NCBI GenBank assembly: GCA_000972765.1
Contig: CP011265.1
Location: forward strand, 1,907,501 to 1,971,500
From: Verrucomicrobia bacterium IMCC26134
Lineage (GTDB): Bacteria; Verrucomicrobiota; Verrucomicrobiia; Opitutales; Opitutaceae
DNA: 64,000 bases
Direction of reading: 5' to 3'
The position numbers and the translations under genes are program-made. Below, in pieces: positions 26,066 through 35,365 of the stretch. The first letter of the stretch is position 1; every line of letters starts with the position of its first letter. The notes beneath the pieces are model-generated. The model did no database searches, was not told where the DNA came from, and worked only from the letters and a program-made list of their open reading frames with translations.

Positions 26066-27178
26066 GTGAAACTTCGTCCCCTTATTCTCACCCTAGCCGT
26101 TCTTATTCCCGCCGCCGGCTCCATCTACTGGTTACAACGCCCCGCGCCCGCCGCCCAGGCCGCCGACTCCCGCATCGGCCAGCGCCTGGCCGATCCCGCC
26201 CTCCTCACCAACGCCGTGCGCGTCCAGCTCAAGGCCTCCGGCAACTCCCTCGAACTCTCCCGCAACGAGGCCGGTCGCTGGACTGTCGCCGCCACCCAGA
26301 CTTCCCCTGCCCTGCCCGCCGACGCCTCCCGTCTCACCAACCTCACCTCAAGCCTTGTCTCGACGAAGATCGAGCGCCTCGTGACGTCCAACCCGTCCCG
26401 CCTCTCCACCCTCGAGCTCGACTCCACCAACCTCACCTTCCTCGACGCCGCCGGCAAGTCGCTCATCGCCCTCGACCTGGGCAAAACCGCCGACGGCGGC
26501 GGCCGCTTCGTGCGCTACGGCACCGAGGCCAAGGCCTACCTCGCCCGCTTCGAATCCAGTATCGACGCCGACGCCGCATCCTGGCGCGACACCGCCCTCG
26601 CCGCCGATCTCAAGCCTGAGAACATCGCCTCGATTTCGTTCACGTTCCCCGACTCTCCCGCCGCCGTGGTGCTCTCCCGCCACGACGCCAAGTCCGCCTG
26701 GACCAGCCCCGCCACTCCAGCCGGCAACCAGATCAAATCCTCTATCATCGATACCCAGCTCAACACCCTCACCGGGCTTCGGTTCACCAACGTCACGCCC
26801 GTGGTCGATCCCGGAGTCATCGCCGCCCGCATTGTCACCCGAGATGTCAAACTGACCACGTTCGAAGGCCGGTCGGTAAAACTCAGCCTCGGCCGGGCCC
26901 TCGAGCTCCGCAAAAAACCGCAACCCGTCCCGCCCGTCCCGCCCGAACCGCCCCCCGCCCCACGACCGGTTTACGTCGAGATCACCGATTCCAAGCCTGA
27001 CGCTATCCTCGCCGCCGCCGCGACAACCCACGCCTTCGAGATCGCCGAGTGGACGCACTCCGGCCTGCCGGCTAATTCCGCAGACCTCTTCGAGCCCGTG
27101 CACGTCGCGCCAGCGCCCCAAGCCACTGCCGTCACACCGCCCCTATCAGCTCACGCCCACGCTCCAAAGTCTCCGTAA
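26066..27178 (+). CDS. DUF4340 domain protein of the GldFG-type operon
   Basis: 370 residues from GTG 26066. A single N-terminal membrane helix or uncleaved signal, then repeated DUF4340-like beta modules (VQLKASGNSLELSRNEAGRWTV as two short blocks; SLIALDLGKTADGGGRFVRYG). A proline-rich run (PVPPVPPEPPPAPRPV) sits near 300 and the tail is Pro/Ala/His-rich. DUF4340 proteins regularly follow GldG homologues, so it is likely a partner of the exporter. Function unknown. Confidence 0.78.
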   Translation: MKLRPLILTLAVLIPAAGSIYWLQRPAPAAQAADSRIGQRLADPALLTNAVRVQLKASGNSLELSRNEAGRWTVAATQTSPALPADASRLTNLTSSLVSTKIERLVTSNPSRLSTLELDSTNLTFLDAAGKSLIALDLGKTADGGGRFVRYGTEAKAYLARFESSIDADAASWRDTALAADLKPENIASISFTFPDSPAAVVLSRHDAKSAWTSPATPAGNQIKSSIIDTQLNTLTGLRFTNVTPVVDPGVIAARIVTRDVKLTTFEGRSVKLSLGRALELRKKPQPVPPVPPEPPPAPRPVYVEITDSKPDAILAAAATTHAFEIAEWTHSGLPANSADLFEPVHVAPAPQATAVTPPLSAHAHAPKSP

Positions 27179-27279
27179 AATTGAATTATGCGCCTGGGTG
27201 GTTTGTGAGCCGCTCCTAGTCTTTCCCTTATCACTCGGGTTGACGCAGCCCTGCATCTGTCCACGGATAGCTGCACCTT

Positions 27280-28632
27280 ATGAGCGAAACCATCGCCGCA
27301 CTCATTGCCTTCCTTGTCGGCGCCGCCTTGGTCTGGCTAGGCTTGCGTTCCAACGCAGCCACCATCCGTGAGCGTTTAATTGCCCGCGAGGCAGACATCA
27401 CCCGGCTCACCGCCGATCTCGCCTCGCGCGATACTGACCTCGCCTCCGCTCGTCGCGCGCTAGACGACGAAAGAGCCGCCCATGCCTCCACCGCGTCCTC
27501 GCTCGCGGCCGAGCAGGCCGCCGCCACCGAGAAAATCGCCGCCCTCACCGACGCACACACCCGTCTAAGCGCCGAGTTCAAGGCCCTCTCCGCCGACGCC
27601 CTTCGCGCCAACAACGAAGCCTTCCTCAACCTCGCCCGCGAAACCCTCGGCCGCACCCAGCAGGCCGCCGCCGGCGAACTCGAAAAACGGCAGCTCGCCA
27701 TCGACGCGCTCGTCAAACCCATCCGCGATTCGCTCGAAAAAGTGGACGCCAAGATCACCGCCTTTGACCAGGCCCGCGCCACCACCGCCGCCGCCCTCGC
27801 CCAGCAGCTCACCACACTCTCCACCGCCCAGGCCGGATTGCAAACCGAGACCGCCCGCCTTTCCACCGCCCTGCGCTCCACCACCACCGCCGGCACATGG
27901 GGCGAGATTCAGCTCCGCCGAGTGGTCGAGCTCGCGGGCATGACTGCCTACTGCGATTTCACCGAGCAGACTTCCGTCACCACCGGCGATACCCGACTCC
28001 GACCCGACATGGTTGTGCGCCTCCCCGGCGGCCAGTCTATCGTAGTCGATGCCAAGGCCCCCAACGAGGCCTACCGCGACGCCGCCTCCGCCCCCGACGA
28101 GGCCACCCGCGCCGCCCGCCTCGCCGATCACGCCGCCAAGGTCAGAGGCCACGTCGATGCCCTCGGCGCCAAGGCCTACTGGGAACAGTTCCAACCCGCC
28201 CCCGAGTTCGTAGTTTTATTCCTTCCAGGCGACCAGTTTCTCGCTGGCGCCCTGCAGGCCGACCCAGAGCTACTCGAGCGTGCCATTCTCAAAAAAGTCC
28301 TCCTCACCACGCCAGCCACCCTCATCGCCCTGCTCAAAGCCGCCCACTACGGCTGGCGCCAAGAGACCGCTTCGCGCAACGCCGAAGAGATCGCCCTGCA
28401 GGCCCGAGAACTCTACGACCGCGTCACGGTGTTCACCGATCATCTCGCCAAAGTCGGCGCAGCCCTCGACTCCGCCACCAAGTCCTACAACCAGGCCATC
28501 AGTTCCTATGAAGGCCGCATTCTCCCCGCTGGACGACGCCTTGAAGATCTCGGCGCCAAAGGCACCAAAGACCTCGCCGCCAGCATCCCCCTTATCGAGC
28601 AGACTCCGCGCGAGCTTACCAAACGCGCTTGA
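27280..28632 (+). CDS. rmuC: DNA recombination protein RmuC
   Basis: 450 residues. N-terminal membrane helix (about 4-22), a long Ala/Arg/Glu coiled coil (about 30-190), then the RmuC domain with a PD-(D/E)xK-like nuclease fold: TWGEIQLRRVVELAGM, RPDMVVRLPGG, VVDAKAPNEAY and FVVLFLPGDQFL. In E. coli it limits inversions at short inverted repeats. The extreme NNC codon use continues through this gene and stops at its end. Confidence 0.9.
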   Translation: MSETIAALIAFLVGAALVWLGLRSNAATIRERLIAREADITRLTADLASRDTDLASARRALDDERAAHASTASSLAAEQAAATEKIAALTDAHTRLSAEFKALSADALRANNEAFLNLARETLGRTQQAAAGELEKRQLAIDALVKPIRDSLEKVDAKITAFDQARATTAAALAQQLTTLSTAQAGLQTETARLSTALRSTTTAGTWGEIQLRRVVELAGMTAYCDFTEQTSVTTGDTRLRPDMVVRLPGGQSIVVDAKAPNEAYRDAASAPDEATRAARLADHAAKVRGHVDALGAKAYWEQFQPAPEFVVLFLPGDQFLAGALQADPELLERAILKKVLLTTPATLIALLKAAHYGWRQETASRNAEEIALQARELYDRVTVFTDHLAKVGAALDSATKSYNQAISSYEGRILPAGRRLEDLGAKGTKDLAASIPLIEQTPRELTKRA

Positions 28633-28687
28633 TCAATCGTTTTCGGCTCAAGCACTTTGTCGGCAACTATAAGTTGGCACGTATTCG

Positions 28688-28983
28688 ATGAAGACAACGC
28701 ACTGGCTTATCTTGTGCTCGGCCGCCCGCACCGGCATGGTTGCCTTTGCTATCCCTTGGCATGATGTCGAAAGGCGCGTTCACCATGGATTTCACCGAAA
28801 CACGAGGCCGCACGATTTACGCGAAGGTGATTTCGGTCGAAGCAGACGCGGTAAAAATTCGCCGCGAATGGCGTGGAATTAAAACCAGAAATCGTGATCC
28901 GGGCCAAGGAGCGGCGCAAGATCACGGAGCAGAGGGCGATACTTGAATCACAGGGTGCAATCGTCAGTGCGTCGAACGGTTGA
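28688..28983 (+). pseudogene. Remnant of a small exported protein, frameshifted
   Basis: Three consecutive frames are needed to read one coherent small protein: a signal peptide in the first (MKTTHWLILCSAARTGMVAF), a core in the second (FTETRGRTIYAKVISVEADAVKI, seen in two parts) and a helical tail in the third (PEIVIRAKERRKITEQRAIL, ending at TGA 28981-28983). The core resembles the N-terminal SLA1-homology-like segment (RTFxxxxGRxIxAxVxxV) frequent in small exported Verrucomicrobia and Planctomycetes proteins. Two frameshifts within 300 bases make a pseudogene the best reading; a sequencing error is possible. Confidence 0.5.
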
Positions 28984-29096
28984 GCAAATCGTCAGCTGTC
29001 CGGATGCTTACTTAGGATCGCCGCGAGCAATCGTGGCGCTCAGAGCTAAGCGGTTATCACAAGTAAATCGGCGAGCCTCACCCTCAATGCGCGCAG

Positions 29097-29813
29097 CTAA
29101 CTGATTAACAGCAACCGCGCAGGCTGCCCAGGCTGCGTATTGGGCGCACGGTGAATGCACGGCGGCACCGGACAACCTGGATAATCCACCGCGATCCGCC
29201 AAAGATTCCCCACCCCTAACGAATACGGGCGAGCCCCTTGCACCGGTGCGTAGTGAAGATCGTAGCAATGCTCGTTCAAAAATTCGCGAAACTCCGCCTC
29301 GTCCGTTCCGCCAAACAGCCGCCATAATTCCGCGCGCGTGTCCGGCATATCGACCCTGCGCAACGCCTCCTCATTGGCCAGACCTTCACTCGACGGACCA
29401 TGATAAGTGCAAAGCCAAGTGGCGGTCGCAACCGGCGCGCTGTCGGCGTGATAAGAAAACACATCCGTGGCCACCGGCCCCGCCTCATCATCGCGAGGAT
29501 AACCGTGTATGCAGTTCAAAACCGGATCGAGCTCATGCGCCCGCAGCATCCTCAAATCCGCCAGCATCACTTCCGCCGCCACGCGCCCCGCCGTGCTCAA
29601 GGGCAGATCCCGCATTCGTGATTCATCGAGGACTGTGATTGCCTCCCCGCCACCGTCACCCAGCGAAGCCACCACCCCGGCAAAATCACCCTCTAGGACC
29701 CGCGGCCAGCAAACCGCGTTCACCCCTTCAGCGAACGGTGTGTTTAGCAGCTCCTGAAAGCTGTTAACTCTTTTGATATTAGGTGCGTTTAAGTCGACCG
29801 ATAACGAAGTCAT
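29097..29813 (-). CDS. DUF1826-like protein of unknown function
   Basis: 238 residues from ATG 29813 (an upstream GTG at 29855 would add 14). No signal or membrane helix. The middle block FSYHADSAPVATATWLCTY followed by HGPSS, and the C-terminal IHRAPN...PARLLLIS, resemble the DUF1826 pattern (HxD...RLxxTYxGPGT and HRSP). In some proteobacteria DUF1826 genes sit beside zinc-responsive CobW-type genes; no such neighbour is here. The family call is from memory of the motif and is moderate. Confidence 0.5.
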   Translation of the reverse strand: MTSLSVDLNAPNIKRVNSFQELLNTPFAEGVNAVCWPRVLEGDFAGVVASLGDGGGEAITVLDESRMRDLPLSTAGRVAAEVMLADLRMLRAHELDPVLNCIHGYPRDDEAGPVATDVFSYHADSAPVATATWLCTYHGPSSEGLANEEALRRVDMPDTRAELWRLFGGTDEAEFREFLNEHCYDLHYAPVQGARPYSLGVGNLWRIAVDYPGCPVPPCIHRAPNTQPGQPARLLLIS

Positions 29814-30366
29814 ACTTGAACTCGGATCGATTGACGCACTGTAAGCAAGAAACACTCAGCTCGATAAACCAATACCTACTCAGTAACTCATCTTCACCGA
29901 ACTGCACCGCTAGGGAGCAACAGCCCGTCGCCATCCGTCTCAAAAACAGCTGATCACGAGGGAAAAGCAAAGTGTGAAGCACAAGCGAAGTAAAAACACA
30001 TTGAGAATTTTTTCCACGAACCACGTGACACATATGGAACTCCAACGCTAAAATAAGCTATGCCCTTTGCCTATCTGATTCGTGTTAATGCTTTCATACC
30101 CTGTAGTTCTCTTACAACTACTCATGCCTCGAAATTAACAGGGCGAACCCATTCATTCCTTTATGGCAACGCCCGCAGCAAAAGCATCGAATCGCCTAAC
30201 GCGCGTCCCTAGAGGCCATGGGTTTCATTAATACCATGAATGCGTTTTGCTTATGTCGTGCGTATAATTGGAATAATCGCCCTGAAATTGTAGCTTGATT
30301 ACCCCGAATGGCTGCGAACGCTTCTGCGCTCGTGCCCGCAAGGCCCAAGCCCGACTTAAACGACCC
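29814..30366. other. Long intergenic region upstream of coxB
   Basis: 553 bases without a supported gene. It is AT-richer than its surroundings and carries the promoter region for the oxidase operon on its right side (see 30263-30268). An 88-codon minus-strand frame (29779-30045) has no recognisable domain and overlaps the neighbouring gene, so it is not called. No tRNA or terminator was seen. Confidence 0.5.
30263..30268 (+). promoter_or_regulatory. Candidate -10 element for the cox operon
   Basis: A perfect TATAAT about 100 bases before the coxB ATG. At 17-base spacing the -35 position reads ATGCGT, a poor match to TTGACA, so an activator or another sigma factor may be involved. The assignment is by consensus only. 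Confidence 0.35.
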
Positions 30367-31626
30367 ATGAGTTTCGCCACCACTTCCCGCCGTCTGGCGA
30401 CCGCTATCGCGGTCGCATCCATATCGCTTTTCACGAGCGGTTGGCTGTCCGGACCACAATCCACCTTTGAAACCAAAGGTCCCGTTGCGCGCTCCCAGCT
30501 CGATGTCTTCTACGTCACGCTCTGGGTGACGATGATAGTCTTCATAATCGTCGCCGGAGTGCTCGCCTATGCCACGCTAAAATACAAAGCGCGCCAGGAT
30601 GACGTAGATAAACCGATCCCGCCACAAGGGCACGGTAACCCTTTCGTCGAGCTTGGCCTCATCGCTCTCTCGATAGGAGCCTTGGTCATTATCGCGGTTC
30701 CAACACTGCGCGCCATTTGGTATACCTACGATATTCCAGAATCCGAGCGTGCCAACGCCTACGAAGTGAACGCACAAGGTCTTCAGTGGTGGTTTCGCTT
30801 TGAATACCCTTCTGAACAAATTGATGGCACGGGCATCCTCGTAAACGCCAATGAGCTTGTTATCCCCGCCGGCCGGCCGGTGCGAGTTAATCTCCGCACC
30901 GCTGATGTCATCCATGCATTTTGGGTTCCCAAGCTCGCAGGGAAGGTAGATATGATGCCAAACCGTGGAAATCATCTTTGGCTTAAAGCCGATGAACCCG
31001 GATATTTCTGGGGACAATGTGCCGAATTCTGCGGCGAGGATCATGCGGTCATGCGTTTCCGCGTCATCGCCTTGGCCCAGGATGATTTTACTCGCTGGAT
31101 AGCCAATCAAAAGGCACCGGCACGCACTGTAAGCGTAACACCCGAACAACCTAAACTTCAAGCTGCTGGCTATGTTCCGCTCGTAAACCCAAAACGCAAC
31201 GCGCCTGGCTACACGGCGGGATTTGACGCCGATCCGTTTGGCGGATGGAAGCGCATGCAGGAAGTCGATGCCGGAGAAGAAGCTAAACTGGCTTTAGATG
31301 GACGTGCTCTTTTCAAAGAGAAAACCTGCATAACCTGTCATACTGTTCGCGGTCACGATGGCATGGGCGTAAACGCCCCTGATCTTACCCATTTCGGCTC
31401 TAGAACTACCGTCGCTGCAGGTCTCCTCGAAAATTCCAAACAGAACCTCCATCGCTGGATCACCAACCCGAACAACGTAAAGCCCGGTAACAAAATGTAT
31501 GTGGGCGTAAATGGCATGTCGGGTTACATCAAGCCCGACGAAAAAGGCGACATGACTATCGAGCACATCAAACTCAATGACAGCGAAGCACGCGCCATCG
31601 TGGAATACCTCCACAGTCTCAAATAA
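30367..31626 (+). CDS. coxB: Cytochrome c oxidase subunit II with fused cytochrome c domain
   Basis: 419 residues from ATG 30367. Two membrane helices (about 47-69 and 93-115), a cupredoxin domain with all CuA ligands (His183, Cys218, Glu220, Cys222, His226, Met229) and a C-terminal haem c domain (CITCH, 321-325; likely Met ligand in GNKMYVG). This is the caa3-type layout, in which the fused cytochrome passes electrons to CuA. The N-terminal signal-like helix lacks the lipobox cysteine often seen in caa3 subunit II. First gene of coxBACD. Confidence 0.95.
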   Translation: MSFATTSRRLATAIAVASISLFTSGWLSGPQSTFETKGPVARSQLDVFYVTLWVTMIVFIIVAGVLAYATLKYKARQDDVDKPIPPQGHGNPFVELGLIALSIGALVIIAVPTLRAIWYTYDIPESERANAYEVNAQGLQWWFRFEYPSEQIDGTGILVNANELVIPAGRPVRVNLRTADVIHAFWVPKLAGKVDMMPNRGNHLWLKADEPGYFWGQCAEFCGEDHAVMRFRVIALAQDDFTRWIANQKAPARTVSVTPEQPKLQAAGYVPLVNPKRNAPGYTAGFDADPFGGWKRMQEVDAGEEAKLALDGRALFKEKTCITCHTVRGHDGMGVNAPDLTHFGSRTTVAAGLLENSKQNLHRWITNPNNVKPGNKMYVGVNGMSGYIKPDEKGDMTIEHIKLNDSEARAIVEYLHSLK

Positions 31627-31694
31627 TCCGGAGACACAGTCACCGCTCCAGCTCCTCCCGCTCAATTTTCATCATCACAATCCTATCCTTCCCC

Positions 31695-33653
31695 ATGGAA
31701 GCCGCCCTTAAGACATCCTACACCGAAAAAGACCACGCGCCGAAGCCATCTTCACGCCCTTGGTTTTTCACCCGTCCCACCGCCAAAACAGGCCTCATCT
31801 CTTGGCTGACCACGGTGGACCACAAAAAGATCGGCCTGCTCTACGGTATTTTCTCACTGTTCTTCTTCCTCGTTGGTGGCTTCGAGGCTCTCCTGATACG
31901 CGTTCAACTGGCGGTGCCTAACAACACCTTTCTAACGCATCAGCTCTACAACGAGATGTTCACCATGCACGCGACTACGATGATCTTCCTCGCCGTCATG
32001 CCACTCTCGGCCGCGTTTTTCAATTATCTCATGCCGCTGCAAATCGGCGCACGCGACGTAGCTTTCCCCCGTCTAAACGGCTTCGCCTTCTGGGTCTTCC
32101 TCGCCGGTGCTATTATCCTAAACGTAGGTTGGTTTGCTAAATCAGGCGCCCCCGACGCAGGCTGGTTCGGCTACGCTCCGCTTACATCCACCGCATATTC
32201 CAATCAATTTGCCGGCGACTCTTCCACCGATCTTTGGGTAATGGGTCTTCAGATCCTCGGCGTCTCTTCCGTGATCGGTTCGCTTAACTTTATTGTTACG
32301 ATCGTCAACATGCGTGCGCCGGGACTCACCATGATGCGTCTGCCAGTGTTTACTTGGATGACGCTTTTTACCGCTTTCCTGATTATTCTTTCGTTCCCTG
32401 CTATCACGATCGCGCTGGTCGAGCTCATGATGGATCGTTCCTTTGGCACCAGTTTCTTCGAGGTTTCCAAGGGTGGCTTACCTATCCTATGGCAGCATCT
32501 ATTCTGGATTTTCGGACACCCCGAGGTTTATATTTTGATTCTGCCCGCGATGGGTATCGTGTCTGAGATATTGCCCACCTTTTCGCGCAAGCCTCTGTTC
32601 GGATATCCCATCGTGGTATTCTCCGGAGCGGTCATAGGCTTCCTGGGCTTTGGAGTGTGGTCCCACCATATGTTTACTACCGGTCTCGGCACCATGGCGA
32701 CGGCTGCATTCTCCCTAGCAACCATGGCAATCGCCGTGCCCACGGGCGTTAAGATATTCAACTGGATAGGCACCCTCTGGGGCGGCCAAATCCACACCCG
32801 AACACCCATGATGTTCGCCCTCGGATTCATCTGGATGTTTATGATGGGTGGCTTCTCTGGCGTTATGCACTCCGCTGCTCCGGCTGATGCCCAGCAGCAA
32901 GATAGCTATTTCGTCGTAGCCCACTTCCACTACGTGCTGATCGGCGGATCCATTTTCGCGCTGTTAGCTGGCGTGCATTTCTATTTTCCGTTGGTGTTTG
33001 GCCGCATGGTCTCTGAATTCTGGGGCAAGCTCTCCTTCTGGGTCATTTTCATCGGCTTTAACGTTACTTTCTTCCCTATGCACTTCCTTGGCCTCAACGG
33101 CATGCCGCGCCGCACCGCCGTTTACGACGGTAACATGGGGTGGAATTCAGGCAACTTGATCGCCTCGATCGGAGCATTCATCCTAGGAGTTGGTATCTTC
33201 ATCTACTTCGTCGTCATTGTTTATACTTACCTCAAGGGTAAGATCGTAAGCCGTGATCCATGGGATGCCCGCACCCTTGAGTGGGCGGTGCCTACCGTTC
33301 CGCCGCCCGAACATAATTTCCATGTCACCCCGACTATTCATGCCCGTGACGCATTCTGGTATCAGAAGACTCACACAAAAGAGATCGCCGAAGAGAACGA
33401 CAAGCATGCAAAGGAAGAGGAATCCCACGGCGGCATTCATATGCCTAGCCAATCCTGGTTTCCTATCATAACCGCCTGCGGTCTCTTAATCGGCGGACTT
33501 TTCTTTACCCATCACCATTTCCTCGCCGCCATCGGCGGCGGTGTGATCGTATTTCTCGGGGTCGTTGGCTGGGCTTTCGAAGGTCCGGGCGGTTACCACC
33601 TCCATCTCGACAAGGATGGCAATCCAACGGATTCCCACGGCGATAAGCACTAA
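31695..33653 (+). CDS. coxA: Cytochrome c oxidase subunit I
   Basis: 652 residues. Twelve core helices plus two extra C-terminal ones (about 585-630), as in long caa3-type subunit I proteins. Haem a ligand in MHATTMIF (His92), the His-Tyr pair and D-channel Glu in GHPEVYI (His275, Glu278, Tyr279), CuB histidines in WSHHMFT, and haem ligands in VVAHFHYVL. It reduces oxygen to water and pumps protons. The tail is His-rich (HLHLDKDGNPTDSHGDKH). 68 bases after coxB. Confidence 0.97.
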   Translation: MEAALKTSYTEKDHAPKPSSRPWFFTRPTAKTGLISWLTTVDHKKIGLLYGIFSLFFFLVGGFEALLIRVQLAVPNNTFLTHQLYNEMFTMHATTMIFLAVMPLSAAFFNYLMPLQIGARDVAFPRLNGFAFWVFLAGAIILNVGWFAKSGAPDAGWFGYAPLTSTAYSNQFAGDSSTDLWVMGLQILGVSSVIGSLNFIVTIVNMRAPGLTMMRLPVFTWMTLFTAFLIILSFPAITIALVELMMDRSFGTSFFEVSKGGLPILWQHLFWIFGHPEVYILILPAMGIVSEILPTFSRKPLFGYPIVVFSGAVIGFLGFGVWSHHMFTTGLGTMATAAFSLATMAIAVPTGVKIFNWIGTLWGGQIHTRTPMMFALGFIWMFMMGGFSGVMHSAAPADAQQQDSYFVVAHFHYVLIGGSIFALLAGVHFYFPLVFGRMVSEFWGKLSFWVIFIGFNVTFFPMHFLGLNGMPRRTAVYDGNMGWNSGNLIASIGAFILGVGIFIYFVVIVYTYLKGKIVSRDPWDARTLEWAVPTVPPPEHNFHVTPTIHARDAFWYQKTHTKEIAEENDKHAKEEESHGGIHMPSQSWFPIITACGLLIGGLFFTHHHFLAAIGGGVIVFLGVVGWAFEGPGGYHLHLDKDGNPTDSHGDKH

Positions 33654-33700
33654 TCGCTCCTACCGATAGTATCCTTCTTAAATAACCTTTTTTTCGTTTC

Positions 33701-34552
33701 ATGAGCGCTCACGCCGGCACCATCGATCATCATCATGATCACACTACCACCACGGGCATTCCAAACAAGAAGCTCTTCATGTGGGCCTTCCTTGCTTCGG
33801 ACTGCATGTTCTTCGCTGCCCTGATATCGACCCATGTGATTTACCGGTTGCACCCTACTCCCGACGGTCCTGACCCGAAGAAAATATTTTCGATCGAACT
33901 TACATCGTTCTCAACGTTCATCCTTTTGATGTCCTCCTTGCTTATGGCGCTCGCCGTCAGCGCGAGCCAGAAGGGGAAGGTGGAGGCAACGCGGAAGATG
34001 ATCCTGGGGACAATCGCCTTCGGACTTATATTCTTGGGCTGTCAGGTTTACGAATTCAGCCACTTTGTGCACCTCGGGCTGACGCTCTCCAGCAGCATGT
34101 TTGGCTCGACCTTCTACACGTTGACCGGGACTCACGGTGTGCACGTTGCCATCGGCGTGGTCTGGCTAGTGCTTACCTACATCAGGACGTTCAAGCCTGC
34201 CAACGAGGCCAAGGCATGGATCATTCGCTCGATCGTCCAATTCGTAGCCTTTGCCGTGGCAGTCGTCTCCATTATGGTGATGATGCTGGCTGTTACTCAC
34301 GCCGGCGCTGAGCACGGATATTCACTTTCTTCGGTGCTTCATGCCCTGCAGACTAACTTTATAACTAGCGTCTCCACTGCCGCCTTTGCCGTGTCCACCG
34401 CTTTACTCTTCGTCCTCGGCCGCTCAACTGGCGAAGTGGATTTCGGTGAGGTCAATGCCATCGATGTAGAAGGCATGGGCCTCTATTGGCACTTCGTCGA
34501 CATCGTCTGGATCATCATCTTCACTGTCGTTTACTTGCTGGAGTATCTATAA
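33701..34552 (+). CDS. coxC: Cytochrome c oxidase subunit III
   Basis: 283 residues, about seven membrane helices. Family blocks KKLFMWAFLASDCMFFAAL, GCQVYEFSHFVHLG, LTGTHGVHVAIGVVWL and YWHFVDIVWIIIFTVVYL are clear. The N-terminus begins with a His/Thr-rich stretch (DHHHDHTTTT). It stabilises subunit I and proton uptake. 47 bases after coxA. Confidence 0.95.
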   Translation: MSAHAGTIDHHHDHTTTTGIPNKKLFMWAFLASDCMFFAALISTHVIYRLHPTPDGPDPKKIFSIELTSFSTFILLMSSLLMALAVSASQKGKVEATRKMILGTIAFGLIFLGCQVYEFSHFVHLGLTLSSSMFGSTFYTLTGTHGVHVAIGVVWLVLTYIRTFKPANEAKAWIIRSIVQFVAFAVAVVSIMVMMLAVTHAGAEHGYSLSSVLHALQTNFITSVSTAAFAVSTALLFVLGRSTGEVDFGEVNAIDVEGMGLYWHFVDIVWIIIFTVVYLLEYL

Positions 34553-34600
34553 TCCGGCTACTCCGAGCCTATATATTAATTAGCCTAAACTATTTCGCAG

Positions 34601-34990
34601 ATGTCTTCCGCCGTTCCCCTTACACATACAGCATCCAGCATTGATCAAGCCCACGCAGATGAGGGCAAGTTCCACCTCTTCGTGCAAATCGCCATGCTAC
34701 TGGGCGTCATCACTGGCGTAGAGATCATTATAGTCTATCTACCTCTCGCCAAATGGCTGGTGGTAACGGCGCTTTCGGTGCTTTCTTTAGTCAAGTTTCT
34801 CTACGTGATTTTCTATTTCATGCATTTAAAGTTCGATAAACTTTTTTGCACGATTCTGTTCTTTATCGGACTTGTTCTAGCGGGCGGAACTGCCACTGCA
34901 TTACTAGCCATTTTCTCCAGCAAAGACAGCATACCTGAGACAGCAAAAGTAATATACGCCGAGCGCGCCGCCGCTTCCGTAACGAAATAA
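34601..34990 (+). CDS. coxD: Cytochrome c oxidase subunit IV (prokaryotic type)
   Basis: 129 residues with three membrane helices and a short hydrophilic start. The pattern VKFLYVIFYFMHLKFD is characteristic of the small COX4/CtaF-like subunit. It is the last gene of coxBACD, followed by a strong terminator. No haem a synthase or Sco assembly gene is in the cluster. Confidence 0.85.
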   Translation: MSSAVPLTHTASSIDQAHADEGKFHLFVQIAMLLGVITGVEIIIVYLPLAKWLVVTALSVLSLVKFLYVIFYFMHLKFDKLFCTILFFIGLVLAGGTATALLAIFSSKDSIPETAKVIYAERAAASVTK

Positions 34991-35023
34991 GAGCGAAACA
35001 CCGACAAGCACAGCGAGACCTAA

Positions 35024-35048
35024 GGCACTCGAACAGAGTGCCTTTTTT
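35024..35048 (+). terminator. Rho-independent terminator of the cox operon
   Basis: GGCACTC-GAACA-GAGTGCC, a perfect seven-base stem with a five-base loop, followed by six T residues. It begins 33 bases after the coxD stop. Confidence 0.92.
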
Positions 35049-35107
35049 ATGTTCTAGTGATATTACCGCAGTCATTCGACCGCCGAAGTTTAAAAACTCT
35101 TCCCGCC

Positions 35108-35356
35108 ATGAACCTTAGCCCTATTATAGAGGAGGTCGCTTCGCAGGCCGACGATTTACTAACCGGTAGAAGTGATCGCACCCAAGCACTCAAAAGCATT
35201 GCTGATTTTGTTACCCAAGACTACCCCAAGCTACGATCAAGCGATCATAGTATTATAGTTAACGGCGTGATGGCTATCCTGGAGCATGAAGGGGTGTTTG
35301 GGGAGCGGTTCGTAGATTCCTTCGACGCCGATCAAAATACCGAGAATAATTCCTGA
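35108..35356 (+). CDS. Small hypothetical protein
   Basis: 82 residues from ATG 35108 (the frame opens at 35057). Predicted helical and acidic, ending in Asn/Glu residues; no signal, membrane helix or recognised domain. It is nine bases ahead of the DUF5069 gene, so the pair is probably co-expressed. It could be a small partner of that protein. Confidence 0.6.
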   Translation: MNLSPIIEEVASQADDLLTGRSDRTQALKSIADFVTQDYPKLRSSDHSIIVNGVMAILEHEGVFGERFVDSFDADQNTENNS

Positions 35357-35365
35357 AAGGAAAAC

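Noticed and set aside
29008-29325. Minus-strand frame overlapping the end of the DUF1826-like gene
   Set aside because: It runs in another frame of the better-supported gene; its tail past 29096 matches nothing I recognise.
30263-30268. Full sigma-70 promoter with TTGCTT as -35 (30247-30252)
   Set aside because: The spacing to TATAAT is only 10 bases; only the -10 is kept as a candidate.
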